A stretch of 64,000 bases of DNA from positions 1-64,000 of the forward strand of contig ONBN01000006.1 in assembly GCA_900316115.1 (NCBI GenBank), given 5' to 3'. Shown here in pieces: positions 59,955-64,000 of the stretch. Each line of letters begins with the position of its first letter. Position 1 is the first letter of the stretch. The position numbers and the translations under genes were made by a program. The notes below the pieces were generated by a model. The model did not search any database. It was given only the letters and a program-made list of their open reading frames with translations, and had not been told where the DNA came from. This stretch comes from an uncultured Eubacteriales bacterium (lineage in GTDB: Bacteria; Bacillota; Clostridia; Lachnospirales; Lachnospiraceae).

Positions 59955-60713
59955 ATGAGTGATCTGATCACAGTGCAGGGGGTAGTTCTGTCTGCAATGC
60001 CTGTAGGGGAATATGACAAACGGATCCTTCTTCTTACAAGGGAGAGGGGGAAGATTTCTGCCTTTGCAAAAGGGGCAAGGCGGCAGAACAGTCCATTTAT
60101 GGCGGCTGCCAATCCTTTTGTTTTCGGCAGCTTTACCCTGTATGAAGGACGCAGCAGCTATAATCTGAACCAGGTATCTGTTACCCATCATTTTGTGGAA
60201 CTTGCAGGAGAGCAGCCAGGGATATATTATGGCTATTATTTCCTGGAACTTGCGGATTACTTTGGGCAGGAAGGCACAGATGAAAAGAAAATGATGAATC
60301 TTTTATATCTTTCTGTGCGTGCACTTCTGAATCCCAAGATCGATGACAGACTGGTGCGATGTATATTTGAACTGCGTACCATGGTGGAGCAGGGGCTGAT
60401 GCCGGATGTTTTTTCCTGCAGCAGCTGCGGGCGTGAGGCAGGAGAAATGAAAGAGATTTTCTTTTCCCAGACTCTTCACGGCATTGTATGCAGGGAGTGT
60501 GTGGATAAAAGGACAGCACCGGATGCAGTCCGGATTTCCGGCTCTGCAGTGTATGCCATGGAATTTATTGTAAGCCAGCCTATGAATAAGCTGTATACCT
60601 TTACTGTGAATGAACAGGTTCTTGGGGAACTGGAGCGCTGCATCCATACATATGTGGAAAGAAATACGGACAGGAAATTTAAAAGTCTTCAGGTCCTGGA
60701 AGTGATGAAATAG
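59955..60713 (+). CDS. recO: DNA repair protein RecO
   Basis: A 252-residue RecO. The N-terminal OB fold reads VVLSAMPVGEYDKRILLLTRERGKISAFAKGARRQNS (about 10-46). A helical middle part follows, then a C4 zinc site with CSSCG (about 155) and CREC (about 178). It loads RecA onto SSB-coated DNA with RecR. It follows era directly, and AAGGAAA inside the era end serves as its ribosome-binding site. Confidence 0.95.
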   Translation: MSDLITVQGVVLSAMPVGEYDKRILLLTRERGKISAFAKGARRQNSPFMAAANPFVFGSFTLYEGRSSYNLNQVSVTHHFVELAGEQPGIYYGYYFLELADYFGQEGTDEKKMMNLLYLSVRALLNPKIDDRLVRCIFELRTMVEQGLMPDVFSCSSCGREAGEMKEIFFSQTLHGIVCRECVDKRTAPDAVRISGSAVYAMEFIVSQPMNKLYTFTVNEQVLGELERCIHTYVERNTDRKFKSLQVLEVMK

Positions 60714-60764
60714 TGTCCTGGATACCGGCTGCCTGAGGGGAATTTCCAGCAGAAAATTTCAAGG

Positions 60765-60793
60765 TTGAAAAACCAGGGGGATGCTAGTATAAT
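60765..60793 (+). promoter_or_regulatory. Promoter of glyQS
   Basis: TTGAAA, 17 bases, TATAAT, about 67 bases before the start codon. The leader is too short for a T-box. Confidence 0.75.
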
Positions 60794-60859
60794 TAAGAGC
60801 ATTAATAAGACCGCTGCTTGCAGGCGGAATATCATGAAGAGAAAATGAGGAGAACTGTT

Positions 60860-62269
60860 ATGGAAAAAACAATGGACAAGATCGTAGCACTGGCAAAAGC
60901 CAGAGGCTTCGTATATCCCGGTTCAGAGATTTATGGTGGTCTGGCAAATACATGGGACTACGGCAATCTGGGTGTAGAACTGAAAAATAACGTAAAGCGT
61001 GCCTGGTGGCAGAAATTTGTTCAGGAGTCTCCTTATAATGTAGGCGTTGACTGTGCCATCCTGATGAATCCGCAGACATGGGTTGCTTCTGGACATCTGG
61101 GCGGATTTTCCGATCCTTTGATGGATTGTAAAGAGTGCCATGAGCGTTTCCGTGCAGACAAGCTGATCGAGGACTTCTGTGAAGAGAAAGGTCTTGAGAT
61201 CGAAGGAGGATCCGTTGACGGATGGTCCCAGGAGAAGATGATGGGATTCATCAAAGAGCATTCTGTTCCATGCCCTACCTGCGGTAAGCACAATTTTACA
61301 GACATCCGCCAGTTCAACCTGATGTTCAAAACATTCCAGGGTGTTACAGAGGATGCTAAGAATACCGTATATTTAAGACCTGAGACAGCACAGGGTATTT
61401 TTGTAAACTTCAAGAATGTACAGAGAACTTCCAGAAAGAAGATCCCGTTTGGTATTGGACAGATCGGTAAATCCTTCCGTAATGAGATCACACCTGGTAA
61501 CTTTACATTCCGTACCCGTGAGTTTGAGCAGATGGAGCTGGAGTTCTTCTGTGAGCCGGATACAGACCTGGAGTGGTTTGCATACTGGAAGAAGTTCTGC
61601 CTTGACTGGTTAAGTGCCCTCGGACTTAAAGAGGATGAGGTACGTTACCGTGACCATTCACCGGAAGAGTTAAGCTTCTACAGCAAGGCTACCACAGATG
61701 TTGAGTTCCTGTTCCCATTTGGATGGGGCGAGCTGTGGGGTATTGCAGACAGGACAGATTATGACCTGACACAGCATCAGAATGTATCCGGACAGGATCT
61801 GAGCTATTTTGATGATGAGAAGAAGCAGAAATACATCCCATATGTTATCGAGCCATCCCTTGGTGCAGACCGTATGGTACTGGCATTTTTGTGCAGTGCT
61901 TATGATGAGGAAGTTCTGGATGCTGAGAAGAATGATGTACGTACAGTGCTTCATTTCCATCCGGCACTTGCACCTGTCAAGATCGGTGTACTTCCGCTTT
62001 CCAAGAAACTGAATGAAGGCGCTGAGGCTATTTATCACAGCCTTTCCAAGAAATACAACTGTGAGTATGATGACAGAGGAAATATTGGTAAGCGTTACAG
62101 AAGACAGGATGAGATCGGTACACCATTCTGTGTAACTTACGACTTTGATTCTGAAACAGACGGCTGCGTAACAGTACGTGAGCGTGATTCCATGGAGCAG
62201 GTACGTATTAAGATCGATGAGCTGGATGCGTATTTCGCAGATAAGTTCACATTCGAGGTAGGTAAATAA
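60860..62269 (+). CDS. glyQS: Glycyl-tRNA synthetase (single-chain alpha2 type)
   Basis: A 469-residue class II synthetase of the homodimeric type. The N-terminus reads [33 protein letters not shown]. Zinc-like CKECH and CPTCGKHNF, motif 2 ([21 protein letters not shown]), motif 3 ([14 protein letters not shown]) and the C-terminal anticodon-binding domain ([13 protein letters not shown] ... [21 protein letters not shown]) follow. It charges tRNA-Gly. The ATG at 60860 has GAGGAG seven bases upstream; an in-frame upstream start at 60818 adds unconserved residues. Confidence 0.96.
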   Translation: MEKTMDKIVALAKARGFVYPGSEIYGGLANTWDYGNLGVELKNNVKRAWWQKFVQESPYNVGVDCAILMNPQTWVASGHLGGFSDPLMDCKECHERFRADKLIEDFCEEKGLEIEGGSVDGWSQEKMMGFIKEHSVPCPTCGKHNFTDIRQFNLMFKTFQGVTEDAKNTVYLRPETAQGIFVNFKNVQRTSRKKIPFGIGQIGKSFRNEITPGNFTFRTREFEQMELEFFCEPDTDLEWFAYWKKFCLDWLSALGLKEDEVRYRDHSPEELSFYSKATTDVEFLFPFGWGELWGIADRTDYDLTQHQNVSGQDLSYFDDEKKQKYIPYVIEPSLGADRMVLAFLCSAYDEEVLDAEKNDVRTVLHFHPALAPVKIGVLPLSKKLNEGAEAIYHSLSKKYNCEYDDRGNIGKRYRRQDEIGTPFCVTYDFDSETDGCVTVRERDSMEQVRIKIDELDAYFADKFTFEVGK

Positions 62270-62284
62270 TCGGAGGTATAAAAG

Positions 62285-62320
62285 GGTCTGCCTGTGAAAG
62301 GGCAGACCTTTGTTTATTTT
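62285..62320 (+). terminator. Terminator of glyQS, directly before the acyltransferase
   Basis: GGTCTGCC (62285-62292) pairs with GGCAGACC (62301-62308) around an 8-base loop, followed by a T-rich run (TTTGTTTATTTT) that ends at the next start codon. Confidence 0.8.
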
Positions 62321-63355
62321 ATGGAGAAAAGATGGGAGACGCTGGATATCCTGAAATGCCTGTGCGCTTTTGGCGTGATCAGCATACACCGGGGATTTCC
62401 AGGAGAGACCGGAATGTATCTTAAGATCTTTTTCCGGTTTGCGGTTCCTGTGTTCTTTATGATCACAGGCTTTTTTTACAGTGATACCATAAGAAAAGGA
62501 AAACAGAAAAAACAGATCCTTAAGATCCTGAAAATAGGGATCCTGGCGAATCTGTTCTATTTTGCGTGGGATCTTTTTCTTGTGTATTACCGTGGCACAG
62601 GGAATATTCCGGGAAAGATCCAGAAGCTTTTGACCCCTGAGAAGATCCGGGATCTTTTTATTGCTAATGAGTCTCCGTTCCGTTCCCATCTGTGGTATCT
62701 GGGAGCTATCCTGTATGTGCTGATCCTTGCTGCATGGCTTGTGAAAAAAGAAAAACAGTACTGGATGCTGCTTCTAACACCGGTTCTTCTTGCAGGAGAT
62801 CTGATCTTTGGAAAATATTCTCTTCTTTTATGGAAGCAGGAGATCAATTATATTTACGTAAGAAATTATCTGTTTGTAGGGATTCCCTATTTTGCCATTG
62901 GCTGGTCGCTTGGGATCCATAAAGAGAGAAAACTACGAAAAAGCCGCTGGTGGAAAGGGATTCTGCCTCTTGCAGGTATGGCAGTGTTTACCTGGACTAG
63001 CCTTTGGGAGCGGAGATACTTGGAGTCTGTACAGGCAAATGCAGCAAGAGAGCATTATTTAAGCACTACGTTTCTCACAATCTGTGTGTTTCTTGTATTT
63101 CTTTGCTGGGCTGGGTTTTACAAAAGAAGGATTCTTTCCGGACTTCTGGCATGGATCGGCAGGAATTGTGCAACTATGATCTACATCCTTCATCCCGCTG
63201 TGATCACAGTGATGGATCTTTATCTGAAAAACAGAACAGATTCCCTTGGTATGGTATATCGCACATATGCACCTGCGTTAATATTTGCATGTACAACTAT
63301 TATTTCTATGATTTTATTTGGTATAAAAAATATATTAATCAAAATTAAACAATAA
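62321..63355 (+). CDS. Membrane acyltransferase, family 3
   Basis: A 344-residue polytopic membrane protein with about ten membrane segments. The start WETLDILKCLCAFGVISIHRGFPG carries the conserved early His of the acyltransferase-3 family (usually Hxx, about residue 24). FFMITGFFYSD and HLWYLGAILYVLIL follow in the usual order. The family O-acylates sugars of surface polysaccharides or other envelope molecules; the acceptor is unknown. The start at 62321 has no ribosome-binding site because a terminator ends right before it. An in-frame GTG at 62294 lies inside that hairpin. Expression from readthrough or a weak start is implied. Confidence 0.85.
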   Translation: MEKRWETLDILKCLCAFGVISIHRGFPGETGMYLKIFFRFAVPVFFMITGFFYSDTIRKGKQKKQILKILKIGILANLFYFAWDLFLVYYRGTGNIPGKIQKLLTPEKIRDLFIANESPFRSHLWYLGAILYVLILAAWLVKKEKQYWMLLLTPVLLAGDLIFGKYSLLLWKQEINYIYVRNYLFVGIPYFAIGWSLGIHKERKLRKSRWWKGILPLAGMAVFTWTSLWERRYLESVQANAAREHYLSTTFLTICVFLVFLCWAGFYKRRILSGLLAWIGRNCATMIYILHPAVITVMDLYLKNRTDSLGMVYRTYAPALIFACTTIISMILFGIKNILIKIKQ

Positions 63356-63359
63356 AATA

Positions 63360-63388
63360 TTGACTTCCTACACTTTGGTTGTTAAAAT
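63360..63388 (+). promoter_or_regulatory. Promoter of pfk with overlapping dyad
   Basis: TTGACT, 17 bases, TAAAAT. An imperfect inverted repeat (CTACA, 2-base bulge, TTGGTT ... AACCAA, TGTAG; 63369-63410) covers the spacer and -10 and could be an operator. Confidence 0.6.
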
Positions 63389-63426
63389 TTACTATTATAA
63401 ACCAATGTAGAGGAGGAAATATCACT

Positions 63427-64000
63427 ATGGCGAAAAAAAGAAACATTATCGTAGGTCAGTCAGGAGGTCCTACTTCTGTTATCAACTCCAGTCTTGCAGG
63501 TGTATACAAGAATGCCATTGAACGAGGCTTTAACAAGGTTTATGGTATGCTTCACGGGATCCAGGGACTTCTGGATGAGCAGTATATCGACCTGTCTACA
63601 CAGATCCATTCCGAGATTGATATTGAACTGCTGAAGAGAACGCCATCTGCTTTTCTTGGATCATGCAGATATAAGCTTCCGGAGATCCATGAGGATCGGT
63701 CCATTTATGAGAAGATCTTCAACATTTTGAACAAGCTGGATATTGATGCATTTATCTACATTGGTGGCAATGATTCCATGGACACCATTAAGAAGCTATC
63801 AGATTATGCCATCCTTACAGGCCAGACCCAGAAGTTCCTTGGCGTGCCCAAGACCATTGACAATGACCTGGCGCTGACAGACCATACTCCTGGTTTTGGA
63901 AGTGCAGCCAAATATATCGGTGCATCCACAAAAGAAGTGATCCGGGATGCAGAAGGCCTTACCTACAAGAAGAACATGATCACCATTATGGAGATCATGG
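63427..64000 (+). CDS. 6-phosphofructokinase, PPi-dependent type (cut by the window end)
   Basis: The first 191 residues of a phosphofructokinase are present; the frame is open at the window edge. NIIVGQSGGPTSVINSSLAG is the N-terminal glycine loop. FIYIGGNDSMDTIKKLS (about 113) has Asp in GGNDS where ATP enzymes have Gly, and GVPKTIDNDL (about 142) has Lys where ATP enzymes have Gly. Both substitutions mark pyrophosphate-using enzymes. It phosphorylates fructose 6-phosphate in glycolysis. GAGGAGG precedes the ATG at a good distance. Confidence 0.9.
   Translation, partial: MAKKRNIIVGQSGGPTSVINSSLAGVYKNAIERGFNKVYGMLHGIQGLLDEQYIDLSTQIHSEIDIELLKRTPSAFLGSCRYKLPEIHEDRSIYEKIFNILNKLDIDAFIYIGGNDSMDTIKKLSDYAILTGQTQKFLGVPKTIDNDLALTDHTPGFGSAAKYIGASTKEVIRDAEGLTYKKNMITIMEIM

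Noticed and set aside
60794..60859. T-box leader before glycyl-tRNA synthetase
   Set aside because: The leader is only about 60 bases, with no T-box sequence, specifier loop or terminator.

Overview
This window is a chromosomal stretch of a Gram-positive anaerobe of the Clostridia, most likely Lachnospiraceae close to Blautia, Ruminococcus or Dorea. The basis is gene content and order, not a database search: the dgt-dnaG-rpoD-trmK-nif3 run, the TGS/uridine-kinase fusion protein, class A RNase P RNA, a pyrB-pyrI pair, the rimP-nusA-rnpM-L7Ae-infB-rbfA-nrnA-truB-ribF cluster, PPi-type phosphofructokinase, M16C peptidase, and strong AGGAGG ribosome-binding sites with sigma-A type promoters.

Layout. 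(1) 1-11.7 kb is accessory. It holds a large serine recombinase with a small partner ORF, an AAA-ATPase/PD-(D/E)XK protein, a HepT/MntA (HEPN/MNT) toxin-antitoxin pair, a truncated peptidoglycan-binding pseudogene, and a secreted ComEC-like metallo-beta-lactamase-fold protein. A 4.6-kb segment follows, bounded by two inverted tRNA-Leu(AAG) copies, one of which has lost its T arm. That segment carries a MATE exporter, a divergent LysR regulator and a RelA/SpoT-like protein with a large unrecognised C-terminal region. (2) 11.8-19.5 kb is core replication and transcription: dgt, dnaG, rpoD, trmK, nif3-like, nucleoside kinase, rnpB. (3) 19.5-24 kb holds pyrI-pyrB and a small membrane protein on the minus strand, then folC and pheA on the plus strand. 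(4) 24-29.6 kb holds a DUF815 AAA-ATPase, ppx, ppk1 and two tRNA-Glu(CUC) genes. (5) 29.7-34 kb holds parE-parC. (6) 34-43 kb is the translation-initiation/nusA-infB operon. (7) 43-48.5 kb holds a Na/Pi symporter, rpsO, pnp, dut and a DUF1292 protein. (8) 48.6-56.1 kb holds a CPA2 antiporter, exoA, a GH13 protein with missing catalytic residues, a DUF5662 protein, glf, an unknown protein and an SGNH hydrolase. (9) 56.1-64 kb holds an M16C peptidase, era, recO, glycyl-tRNA synthetase, a membrane acyltransferase and the start of pfk, which runs off the window.

The observations most worth a second look are: the RelA-like fusion protein with two dyads in front of it; the promoter-driven tRNA-Leu remnant lacking the T arm and its inverted intact partner; the GH13 pseudoenzyme; a long structured RNA between rpsO and pnp; a 16-bp purine-rich tandem repeat after pheA; and a 25-nt hairpin that occurs before both the DUF815 gene and parE.

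Functional calls come from recognising motifs by eye. Promoters and terminators come from reading consensus boxes and dyads, and spacings were counted by hand.
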